Assembly (NCBI GenBank): GCA_016196065.1
Contig: JACPYL010000010.1
Span: 1,240,001-1,304,000 of the forward strand
DNA from: Acidobacteriota bacterium
Lineage (GTDB): Bacteria > Acidobacteriota > Terriglobia > Terriglobales > Acidobacteriaceae
DNA length: 64,000 nucleotides
Reading direction: 5' to 3'
This document shows, piece by piece, positions 1 to 6,928 of this stretch. The notes beneath the pieces were generated by a model, which was not told the DNA's origin, did not search any database, and was given only the letters and a program-made list of their open reading frames with translations. Position numbers and translations under genes: made by a program. Numbering within the stretch: the first letter of the stretch is position 1; every line of letters starts with the position of its first letter.

Positions 1-1
1 T

Positions 2-382
2 TATGGCGCTTACGCCATTGCCGGCAGGCTGGAGGACATTCCGGTCAATTTGTCTGAGCCGGTGCCGGAACATCCCGCCGATCCGGGCATTAACAATCTA
101 TTTCCCGTCGGGCCGCAAAGCGGGGCCATCGGCTTCTATATGAGCCACTACACCGACCATATCGGCCCTGCCAAGGCCGTTACGGCCGAACAACGCGCCC
201 AGTGGGGCAAGGAAGGCGCGGAGATGATCGATGAATCCGTGAAGAGTATCGACATCAAGAGCATCCTCGGGGCTTTGCGAGATCATGACAAATTTACCCA
301 GGAGCACATCCTTCCCCAATATGGCTGGATGTTTCCGAATCAAGCGGGAGGGGAGAAATCCAATGACATTCATCAACACTAG
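2..382 (+). CDS. creatininase-family protein, 5'-truncated by window edge
   Basis: The frame is open from base 2, so only the C-terminal part (about 126 residues) is present and the start lies outside the window. It aligns by eye with the C-terminal part of the next gene: both have an F/Y-G-A-Y, GRL-D-DIP block, an AVTAEQRA-W-KEG block and an ending with LRDHD-FT. It is therefore a tandem paralogue of a creatininase (creatinine amidohydrolase) family protein. The metal-binding N-terminal half is not visible, so activity cannot be judged. Its last 20 bases overlap the start of the next gene, which suggests co-translation. Family assignment rests on the neighbour. Confidence 0.75.
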   Translation, partial: YGAYAIAGRLEDIPVNLSEPVPEHPADPGINNLFPVGPQSGAIGFYMSHYTDHIGPAKAVTAEQRAQWGKEGAEMIDESVKSIDIKSILGALRDHDKFTQEHILPQYGWMFPNQAGGEKSNDIHQH

Positions 383-1325
383 GGCGTGGATTGTATCGGG
401 GCTTCTCTGGCTAAGTCTTGCTGGAGCAGTGAACGCACAGACGGCTGCGCCTCTGGCCCCACCGCCAATTACACCTCCCTTCCTGGCCCCGGAGCCGGTG
501 CCTCCACCGCCGGTGCGGACCCATTACTTTACGAGCTTGAGCAACGTCGAAGTGGAGAAATACCTCCAGTACAACGATCTCATTTTCGTTCCGATTGGAA
601 ATATCCAGGCGCATGGCGTGTTGCCGGTTGACTGTGAGTACGTCGCCGCCGAGGCACTCGCCCTGAAACTGGCCGAAGAAACTAATGCCCTGGTGTTTCC
701 CAATCTGCAATTCACCTATCCCGGAGATGGAATGATTGGGCGCGGAACGGTGCAGGTCAGCTCCACCCAGGCCATCGCCTATCTGAAGCCCATTGCGCGT
801 TCTCTACTGAGGCAAGGCTTCAAGCGCCAGATATACATCACAGTCGGGAATGCGGCGGGACCGGAAACCGTCAGCCCCTTGGCACTCGAGTTCTTCTACG
901 AGACGCGAACACCCGCGCTTTACCTCGAAGGAGACATTTTGCTTCAGAAGGTGAAGGCGGACATGAACAAAGTTTTCTTTGGGGCGTACTCCATCGTGGG
1001 CCGGCTCGATGATATTCCGTTGAATCTAAGGCCCGAGATTCCGAACCACGCCATCGATCAGGGACTCCGCACGCTTCAAGCGCTCAGGGTGAGTGGCGGC
1101 GCCCGAAATGGCACCGTGGGGTTCTTCGGGTTTGAGGACGAATCCGGCGCGCCCGTGCAAGCGGTCACGGCCGAGCAAAGAGCCGCCTGGGCAAAAGAAG
1201 GCTCGGACACGATCGACGCCGCGGTCAAGATGGCAGACATAAATAGGATCGCGCAATCCCTGCGGGACCACGACCGGTTTACGCGTGAGTACCTGATCCC
1301 GAAGTTCAACGATCTGCTGCCTTGA
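363..1325 (+). CDS. secreted creatininase-family protein with degenerate active site
   Basis: 320 residues. The start is ATG 363, preceded by GGGAGGGGAG at 346-354. The N-terminus is a Sec signal peptide ending near VNAQ, followed by a proline-rich linker. The body is the creatininase (PF02633-type) fold. However, the family motif GS-x-EQHG reads GNIQAHG, and NGHGGN reads TVGNAAG, so the Glu and His metal ligands known from creatininases are missing. The family normally hydrolyses cyclic amides with two metal ions in the cytoplasm; this copy is exported and probably not a standard amidohydrolase. It lies in tandem with a paralogue upstream and is followed at once by an exported carboxylesterase. 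Function unknown. Confidence 0.8.
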   Translation: MTFINTRAWIVSGLLWLSLAGAVNAQTAAPLAPPPITPPFLAPEPVPPPPVRTHYFTSLSNVEVEKYLQYNDLIFVPIGNIQAHGVLPVDCEYVAAEALALKLAEETNALVFPNLQFTYPGDGMIGRGTVQVSSTQAIAYLKPIARSLLRQGFKRQIYITVGNAAGPETVSPLALEFFYETRTPALYLEGDILLQKVKADMNKVFFGAYSIVGRLDDIPLNLRPEIPNHAIDQGLRTLQALRVSGGARNGTVGFFGFEDESGAPVQAVTAEQRAAWAKEGSDTIDAAVKMADINRIAQSLRDHDRFTREYLIPKFNDLLP

Positions 1326-1387
1326 TCCGCGGCGGCCCGATATACGGCGGTAGCGTACCTGGCAACAAGGAGAAGGAGAGCGAGAAG

Positions 1388-2980
1388 ATGATTTCTTCGC
1401 AGTGTAGGGTTGCAGTCGGGCTATTGGGTCTGACTCTATTGGGCTTGGTCGGGAGTGCCGCTTTTGCTGAAACCGTCAAGGTGGAAGGCGGCCTGCTCCA
1501 GGGAACTGTCGAGGACGGGCTCCGCGTTTATCGCGGAATTCCTTTCGCTGCTCCACCGATCGGCAACCTTCGCTGGCGGCCGCCTCAACCTGCCTCGAAG
1601 TGGAATGGAGTTCGCGCCGCGGACGAGTTCGGCCGCGCGTGTATTCAGACAAATGCGGCAATCGCAGATCTGCCCGCCCCCAGCGAGGATTGTCTGTACC
1701 TGAACGTCTGGACGCCCGCCAAGAGCGCAGGGGAGAAGTTGCCAGTTCTGGTCTGGATTCATGGTGGAGGTTTCGTTGCAGGCGCGCCCGCAGAGAAGCT
1801 TTACCACGGCGAATGGTTGGCTCACAAGGGTGTCGTCGTAGTTTCCCTTGGGTATCGCCTGGGCGTGTTTGGTTTTTTGGCACACCCCGAACTGAGCGCC
1901 GAAAGTCCCCACCATGTATCGGGCAACTACGGCCTCCTCGACATGATCGCCGGATTGCAGTGGGTCGAAAGGAACATTTCCGCGTTCGGCGGCGATCCAA
2001 AGCGGGTGACAATACAGGGCGAATCGGCAGGCGCGGTTGCGGTAAGCATCCTCTGCGCATCGCCGCTTACGAAGGGCCTGTTTCGCGGCGCAATCGCCGA
2101 GAGCGGAGGTTCTTTCGGGCCGGTGCGGGTCGATGCGTCTTTCGGCGAATCGGAACCGTTGGCCAGCGCTGAGAAGAGAACCGTCGACTGGCTATCATCC
2201 GCAGGAGTCGCCAACGTCGCGGAATTGCGGAAGATCCCGGCTGAGAAGTTGCAAACGATGATACCGGGTCAATTCGGTTGGGCTCGCCCAAATATGGATG
2301 GATGGGTCATTGCCGGAGATCAATACAAACTCTACCAGTCAGGCCAATACAACGACGTCCCGGTTCTGGTCGGTTACAACTCCGACGAAGGTTTATTGTT
2401 CGGAAATCCTAAGTCACAAGCAGCCTACGTTCAGAGTGTGCGAGAACGGTACCGCGAGTTTGCCGACAAGATTCTCGCTGTTTACTCCGGTGGTGAAAGC
2501 CTTGCTGAAAAGTGGACGGCGCGCAATCTGATGCGCGACTCGTCGTTTGGCTGGAACACCTGGGTATGGGCTCGTCTGCAAACGAAAACAGGGAAGTCCA
2601 ACGTGTTCGTCTATTACTTTGATGAAAAAGCTGAACTTCCTGCCGGATCTGACCCCGCTGGCTACGGAGCGCGACACGCTTCGGAGCTTCCCTATGTTTT
2701 CCGCCAACTCACGGAACACAATCGCCCCGCTCCCACCCAAAAAGACGAAGCACTTTCGGACATGCTGCGCACCTATTGGACCAATTTCGCCAAAACCGGC
2801 GATCCCAACGGTGCCGGCTTGCCGAAGTGGCCAGTTTACAGCGATGCCACCCCGCAGATGCTGCACATTGAAGCGGGAAATACCAAGGCCGGGCCAATGG
2901 TTAACGAAAATGGGCTGAAGGTACTGGACGACTATTTTTCCTGGCGCCGAACGGATGAAGTGACCGCTGCACCGCATTAG
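1388..2980 (+). CDS. secreted type B carboxylesterase
   Basis: 530 residues. The start ATG 1388 follows an AAGGAGAAGGAGAG ribosome-binding region; an upstream in-frame TTG has none. A signal peptide ends near SAAFA. The protein has the carboxylesterase/para-nitrobenzyl esterase layout: oxyanion-hole HGGGF near residue 130, nucleophile Ser213 in GESAGA, acid Glu334 in NSDEG, and His430 in RHASELPYVF. The length is normal for the family, and all triad residues are present, so it should be an active ester hydrolase in the periplasm or outside the cell; the substrate cannot be read from sequence. It lies 62 bases after the creatininase-like gene, same strand, so probably the same transcript. Confidence 0.92.
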   Translation: MISSQCRVAVGLLGLTLLGLVGSAAFAETVKVEGGLLQGTVEDGLRVYRGIPFAAPPIGNLRWRPPQPASKWNGVRAADEFGRACIQTNAAIADLPAPSEDCLYLNVWTPAKSAGEKLPVLVWIHGGGFVAGAPAEKLYHGEWLAHKGVVVVSLGYRLGVFGFLAHPELSAESPHHVSGNYGLLDMIAGLQWVERNISAFGGDPKRVTIQGESAGAVAVSILCASPLTKGLFRGAIAESGGSFGPVRVDASFGESEPLASAEKRTVDWLSSAGVANVAELRKIPAEKLQTMIPGQFGWARPNMDGWVIAGDQYKLYQSGQYNDVPVLVGYNSDEGLLFGNPKSQAAYVQSVRERYREFADKILAVYSGGESLAEKWTARNLMRDSSFGWNTWVWARLQTKTGKSNVFVYYFDEKAELPAGSDPAGYGARHASELPYVFRQLTEHNRPAPTQKDEALSDMLRTYWTNFAKTGDPNGAGLPKWPVYSDATPQMLHIEAGNTKAGPMVNENGLKVLDDYFSWRRTDEVTAAPH

Positions 2981-3118
2981 GTTACAGTTCGTTCTAACGT
3001 TGGTTGGTTCCCGAATGACTTGGAATAACTCGTGCGTGCGGCCAATCGCCTTCAATAGCAGCCCAAATCCTTAAGCGAACTGCCCGCAGGCTCTGGCGGT
3101 ACAGAAACGTGAGGCGAC

Positions 3119-4660
3119 ATGAATTCCCAATTCGGCCGAAGGTTAGTTTGGATCCTTAGCGCGCTGTCTGCCTGTGCTTCGGCGCAGCAGATAGACTCAT
3201 GCGCCGCTCTGACGAAGTTCAAGAATCCCGGCGTGGAAATTACCAAATCCGTTCCAATTCCCGCCGGAACCACGGAGCCGAACCCGTGGGGGCCGGGTCA
3301 CAGCGCGCCAATCCCTGCCTATTGCCGGGTCGAAGGCGTGATCAATCGGCGCACTGGAGTCGGCGGCGAGGAGTTCGGCATCAATTTCGCCCTGGCGATG
3401 CCTGATAAATGGAATACCGATTTCCTGATGCAAGGTGGAGGTGGCGGAAATGGAGTCGTGATGGCTCCGCTTGGTCTCAACGCCGCGGGAGACACGCCGG
3501 CCCTGATGCGTGGCTTTGCCGTGGTCAGCACCGATACCGGTCATAAGAGCCATCGAGGACCATTCGACTTCGATTTCATGAAAGACGAGCAGGCCTATCT
3601 GGATTTCGCCTATCTCGCCAACGCTCAGGTCGCTGCGGTTGCAAAACAACTCATCGCTCAGTACTACGGAAAGTCCGCCGCCCATTCCTACTTCTCAGGA
3701 TGTTCCACCGGCGGCCGCGAAGGGATGGTTCTCTCGCAACGCTATCCCACGGTGTTCGATGGCATCATCTCCGGCGATCCGGCCATGCGGACCGGGCTTT
3801 CCAACTTGACCATCGGGAGATGGATACCCATTTCCTTCAATCAGATCGCGCCCAAAGACGCGAATGGAAAGCCACTCATCGAGCAGGCCATTACTGACAA
3901 CGACCGCAAACTGATCAACGACGCTCTCCTCAAGCGATGCGATGCAAAAGACGGAGTCGCCGACGGCCTGATCTCGGATCCTCTCGCGTGCGATTTCGAT
4001 CCTGAGATGCTGTCGTGCACGGGCGCGAAGAGCGACTCCTGTTTGGCGCCGGAGAAAGCGGCAGCCATCAAGAAGGCCCTTGGCGGCCCGAAAACCTCGA
4101 CCGGAACACAGGTGTATCCTGCGTTCCTTTACGATAGGGGCATCACCAGCGGACCCCCTTTCCGCGGATTGCTGTCTCCCGGACCCGGCATCTTCGGACC
4201 TGCGACTACCGACATGTCATTGGATGTTGATAAGGAAGCACTGGCGGACATCCAGCCTCTGGTGGACTCAATGTCCACGAACTTGACTACATTCTCCAGT
4301 CACGGCGGGAAGCTAATTTTCTACCACGGCGACAGCGATCCGTGGTTCTCACCGCTCGACACGTTTGGCTATTACAAGGACATGGCTGCTGCCAACGGCG
4401 GTATGGAATCAGTATCGAAGTGGAGTCAGTTCTACTTTGTTCCGGGGATGAGCCACTGTGCGGGAGGTCAGGCGCTGGATCAGTTTGACTTATTAGGCGC
4501 CATGGTCGACTGGGTGGAGAAGGGAATCGAGCCGACATCAGTGATTGCGACCGGCAAGGCGTTCCCCGGACGTAGCCGTCCGCTTTGTGCTCATCCCAAA
4601 CACACCCACTACAAGGGTCAGGGCGACACCGGAGACGCCAGTAGCTTCGAGTGCCGGTAA
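3119..4660 (+). CDS. secreted tannase/feruloyl esterase family protein
   Basis: 513 residues from ATG 3119, with a short signal peptide ending near ACASAQ. It shows the tannase-family CS-D-HC arrangement: Cys195-Ser196 in GCSTGG, Asp405/Asp407 in GDSDPW, and His446-Cys447 in GMSHCAGG. In this family the two cysteines next to Ser and His form a disulfide that holds the triad together. Known members cleave gallate or ferulate esters from plant polyphenols and cell walls; the exact substrate here is inferred only to be an aromatic ester. It is the third exported hydrolase-like gene in a row on this strand, after a 138-base gap, consistent with plant-matter degradation. Confidence 0.9.
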   Translation: MNSQFGRRLVWILSALSACASAQQIDSCAALTKFKNPGVEITKSVPIPAGTTEPNPWGPGHSAPIPAYCRVEGVINRRTGVGGEEFGINFALAMPDKWNTDFLMQGGGGGNGVVMAPLGLNAAGDTPALMRGFAVVSTDTGHKSHRGPFDFDFMKDEQAYLDFAYLANAQVAAVAKQLIAQYYGKSAAHSYFSGCSTGGREGMVLSQRYPTVFDGIISGDPAMRTGLSNLTIGRWIPISFNQIAPKDANGKPLIEQAITDNDRKLINDALLKRCDAKDGVADGLISDPLACDFDPEMLSCTGAKSDSCLAPEKAAAIKKALGGPKTSTGTQVYPAFLYDRGITSGPPFRGLLSPGPGIFGPATTDMSLDVDKEALADIQPLVDSMSTNLTTFSSHGGKLIFYHGDSDPWFSPLDTFGYYKDMAAANGGMESVSKWSQFYFVPGMSHCAGGQALDQFDLLGAMVDWVEKGIEPTSVIATGKAFPGRSRPLCAHPKHTHYKGQGDTGDASSFECR

Positions 4661-4814
4661 ATCAAAGAATTGTACGAAAATGTTTTTGGCTCTGGGGTCC
4701 AAGGGACACTCGTAGCCACCACAGTATCCCACGGATTCGCCGCGATGGATTGGGAAAAAGCACCAGTTCCTACGACCCCGCAAGTCACCCCTTTCCATTC
4801 CTTCCGTATGCCAG

Positions 4815-5585
4815 CTATCCCACCTGCACCGGGACCAGCTTCTTGGATGCCTTCCAGAGCTGCCTGTTGATGAAACCAGGGGCGAGGCGGCGCATCCACG
4901 CGAGTGTTTTCGACTGTCCAGGGCGGATTTCGAGGGCGCCCGCCTTCAGGGATCCGAAGGATTGCTTCACCAGTTCGTCAGTAGTGATCACGCTGCCGCC
5001 GCCCTCCGAAATTTCTGCTGTCATGTCCGTCTTCACCGCTGGGGGCATGAGTTCGATGACCTCGACGCCGGTTTCCTCCAATTGGAACCGCAGCGACTGG
5101 GTGTACGAGTGGATTGCTGCCTTAGTAGCGCAGTAGATCGGCGCGGCCGGCAGCGGCACGAAGGCGAGCCCGGACGACACGTTGATGACCGTACCCTTAT
5201 TGGCCGTGAGGATGTCGATGGACGCGGAGGTCATGCCGACTACGCCGCCGACATTGATGTTCAGCTCCGCCATTAGCCCAGCCAGGTCGGCCGCCGGGGC
5301 CTTGAGGTTCTTGTAGAGCATGATGCCGGCATTGTTCATCAGCACGTCGAGCCCGGGAAAATCCGCTTTCACGCGTGCTGCGAGGGCGGCGATCTGAGCG
5401 GGATCCGCGACGTCGCTCTGGATGGTGTGAATCTTCGGGTACTTTGCCTTCACCTTATCGAGCACCGCCTGGCGCCGACCAGTCACGATGACCTCGTTGC
5501 CGAGTTCGACGAACTTGAGCGCGAAAGCGAGGCCGATGCCGGCGGAGCCCCCGGTGATGAGGATGGTGCGATTAGTGAGTTTCAT
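4815..5585 (-). CDS. short-chain dehydrogenase/reductase (DltE-like)
   Basis: 256 residues, ATG 5585, with AAAGGA eight bases upstream. Classical SDR fold: cofactor loop TGGSAGIG at residues 11-18, NNAG at 84-87, catalytic Ser137/138, and Tyr151-Lys155 in YCATK. An Arg pair after beta-strand 2 (GRR, 36-38) suggests NADP(H). No membrane segment. The closest named group I recognise is the DltE-like/COG3967 oxidoreductases; the substrate is unknown. It lies downstream of a TetR gene on the same strand, with a copy of the putative TetR operator in between (5688-5709), so it is probably repressed by that regulator and induced by a small molecule. Confidence 0.92.
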   Translation of the reverse strand: MKLTNRTILITGGSAGIGLAFALKFVELGNEVIVTGRRQAVLDKVKAKYPKIHTIQSDVADPAQIAALAARVKADFPGLDVLMNNAGIMLYKNLKAPAADLAGLMAELNINVGGVVGMTSASIDILTANKGTVINVSSGLAFVPLPAAPIYCATKAAIHSYTQSLRFQLEETGVEVIELMPPAVKTDMTAEISEGGGSVITTDELVKQSFGSLKAGALEIRPGQSKTLAWMRRLAPGFINRQLWKASKKLVPVQVG

Positions 5586-5687
5586 AAAGTCCTTTCGTCA
5601 CCCTGTCCAGGGAGACGCGTTGAGTTCTACGGACCGGATAACTTTTCAGTCCCCACGAGTTCATCTTTCGATCCCGCGTTAGTGGTG

Positions 5688-5709
5688 TAGGATTATTAAT
5701 GTAATCCTA
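5688..5709. promoter_or_regulatory. putative TetR operator upstream of the SDR gene
   Basis: Perfect inverted arms TAGGATTA and TAATCCTA separated by six bases (TTAATG). The core GGATTA-N6-TAATCC is identical to the palindrome in front of the tetR gene at 6302-6319. It lies 103 bases before the SDR start codon and 14 bases after the tetR stop. Two identical half-site pairs, one before each gene of the regulator-target pair, make an operator very likely; binding is inferred. Confidence 0.75.
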
Positions 5710-5723
5710 TGGATGCAAAAAAA

Positions 5724-6287
5724 TCACCAGCTCTGCAAAAGGTGATCTCGAACACTGGCCAATAGTTTCTGCCTGTCGGCAGGGTCGGTAAGAATACGGG
5801 CGATGGATATAGCACCGGCCATCGCACTATAGATGACGAAAAGGTTTCGTTCTCGCTCTCTTGCCGTTGCTCCTGGCATGAATTCCACCCACTCGTTCAT
5901 CAGGCCGGCAATTCGTTTTCTGACGCTAAGCTTGGCACGAGCGATTTCAGGCGCCAGCGCCGCAACCGGGCAACCGGTGTCGGGATGATCACAGTGCTCG
6001 GTTGAGAGGTACAGTCGAACGAGTTCCTTCCACTTGTCCTCACGCGGCACGTGTTCCAGGGCGGAACGGATATTCTCGTTAGATTCCGCGAATGCCTGGG
6101 CAATGGCCTCAGCGAGAAGCTCGTCCTTGCTCCGAAAGTGCTTGTAAAAGCCGCCGACGGTCAGGCCCGAGGCTTTCATCACACTGGCGACGCCAGGGCT
6201 GCTCAGCCCCTGAGCGCGAAGCTTGCGAGCGGCGTTCCGCACGATACGATCGCGCGTTTGCGTCTTGTGTTCCGGTTCGTAACGCAT
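5724..6287 (-). CDS. TetR/AcrR family transcriptional regulator
   Basis: 187 residues, ATG 6287. The N-terminal helix-turn-helix covers roughly residues 10-57 (TRDRIVRNAARKL ... GLTVGGFYKHFRSKDEL), matching the TetR DNA-binding pattern ending in YKHFxSKDEL. The rest is an all-helical ligand-binding domain with a Cys-containing stretch (EHCDHPDTGCPVAAL) typical of the TetR_C subgroup that often controls reductases. It lies upstream of the SDR gene on the same strand with 138 bases between. A perfect palindrome overlaps its own likely -10 region, so it probably represses itself and the SDR. Confidence 0.92.
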   Translation of the reverse strand: MRYEPEHKTQTRDRIVRNAARKLRAQGLSSPGVASVMKASGLTVGGFYKHFRSKDELLAEAIAQAFAESNENIRSALEHVPREDKWKELVRLYLSTEHCDHPDTGCPVAALAPEIARAKLSVRKRIAGLMNEWVEFMPGATARERERNLFVIYSAMAGAISIARILTDPADRQKLLASVRDHLLQSW

Positions 6288-6301
6288 ATCGGTTCTTCAT
6301 T

Positions 6302-6319
6302 GGATTATATATATAATCC
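6302..6319. promoter_or_regulatory. putative TetR autoregulatory operator
   Basis: Perfect 18-base palindrome GGATTATATATATAATCC, ending 15 bases before the tetR start codon (ATG 6287, minus strand). It contains TATAAT-like sequence, so a bound repressor would block the -10 region. It shares GGATTA-N6-TAATCC with the site at 5688-5709. Confidence 0.75.
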
Positions 6320-6445
6320 TCAGATTCAAAGATTTCAGTCAGAAGGAAGACTGTTTAAAGGAAGTCGGCGGAGAACCCGCCTCTGCAGACTACTATTGTA
6401 CGAAATCAAAATGTGTTTGTAAATGATTGATAATAAACGATATAG

Positions 6446-6814
6446 TGGTGGAGGCGGCGGGAGTCGAACCCGCGTCCGAAAGTGTTACTGGTCAAGAGAC
6501 TACATGCTTATTCACGTTCATGCCCCAGGCATTACCCTGGGACGTTCGCGACCGCCGCTCAGAACGGACAAGAAACGGTTGCCGCTAGCCTGAGATCTTA
6601 ACCTCTCTCCCCAGACGTAGAAGAGAAGAGCAGCCCGCTGTGCGACGTCCTTCGGAGGCCCACGGGCGAAGCTTCCGGGAACGGCTGCCTAAACTAGTTA
6701 GGCTGCGTATGCCATCTGTTGATTGGCAATTATCATTTTGCACGCGATCACGGGTGTGTGCACCCCGGCATGCCTCTTGGCCGCAAGCATCTCCGTCGAA
6801 ACCGTGACGCCCCC
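6446..6814 (-). ncRNA. ssrA: transfer-messenger RNA (tmRNA)
   Basis: 369-nt one-piece tmRNA. The 5' end (minus strand, 6814) starts GGGGGCG and continues to the hallmark GGTTTCGACGGAG. The 3' end carries GCGGG-TTCGACT-CCCGC, the T arm, then acceptor strand CGCCTCC, discriminator A and encoded CCA ending at 6446. The seven acceptor positions pair, with one or two G-U pairs. The tag reading frame is 6727 to 6698: GCC AAT CAA CAG ATG GCA TAC GCA GCC TAA, encoding ANQQMAYAA. The resume GCC follows ATAATT, similar to the ATAGTC before the E. coli resume codon. It rescues stalled ribosomes with SmpB and marks products for proteolysis. Confidence 0.96.
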
Positions 6815-6928
6815 AACTTGGTGGGATTGGCCTTCAAAGAACTACCTCTATTGTCGCACCCCCGGCCGGGATGTCAAATGCCGAAGGGCCCCTCTCGTCC
6901 ATCATTTGCACGATACAATCCCTGCATC

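Noticed and set aside
6719-6928. In-frame upstream extension of the GH36-like gene by 70 codons
   Set aside because: It would run through the 5' part of the tmRNA gene, and the added residues look random; GTG 6929 gives a proper twin-arginine signal.
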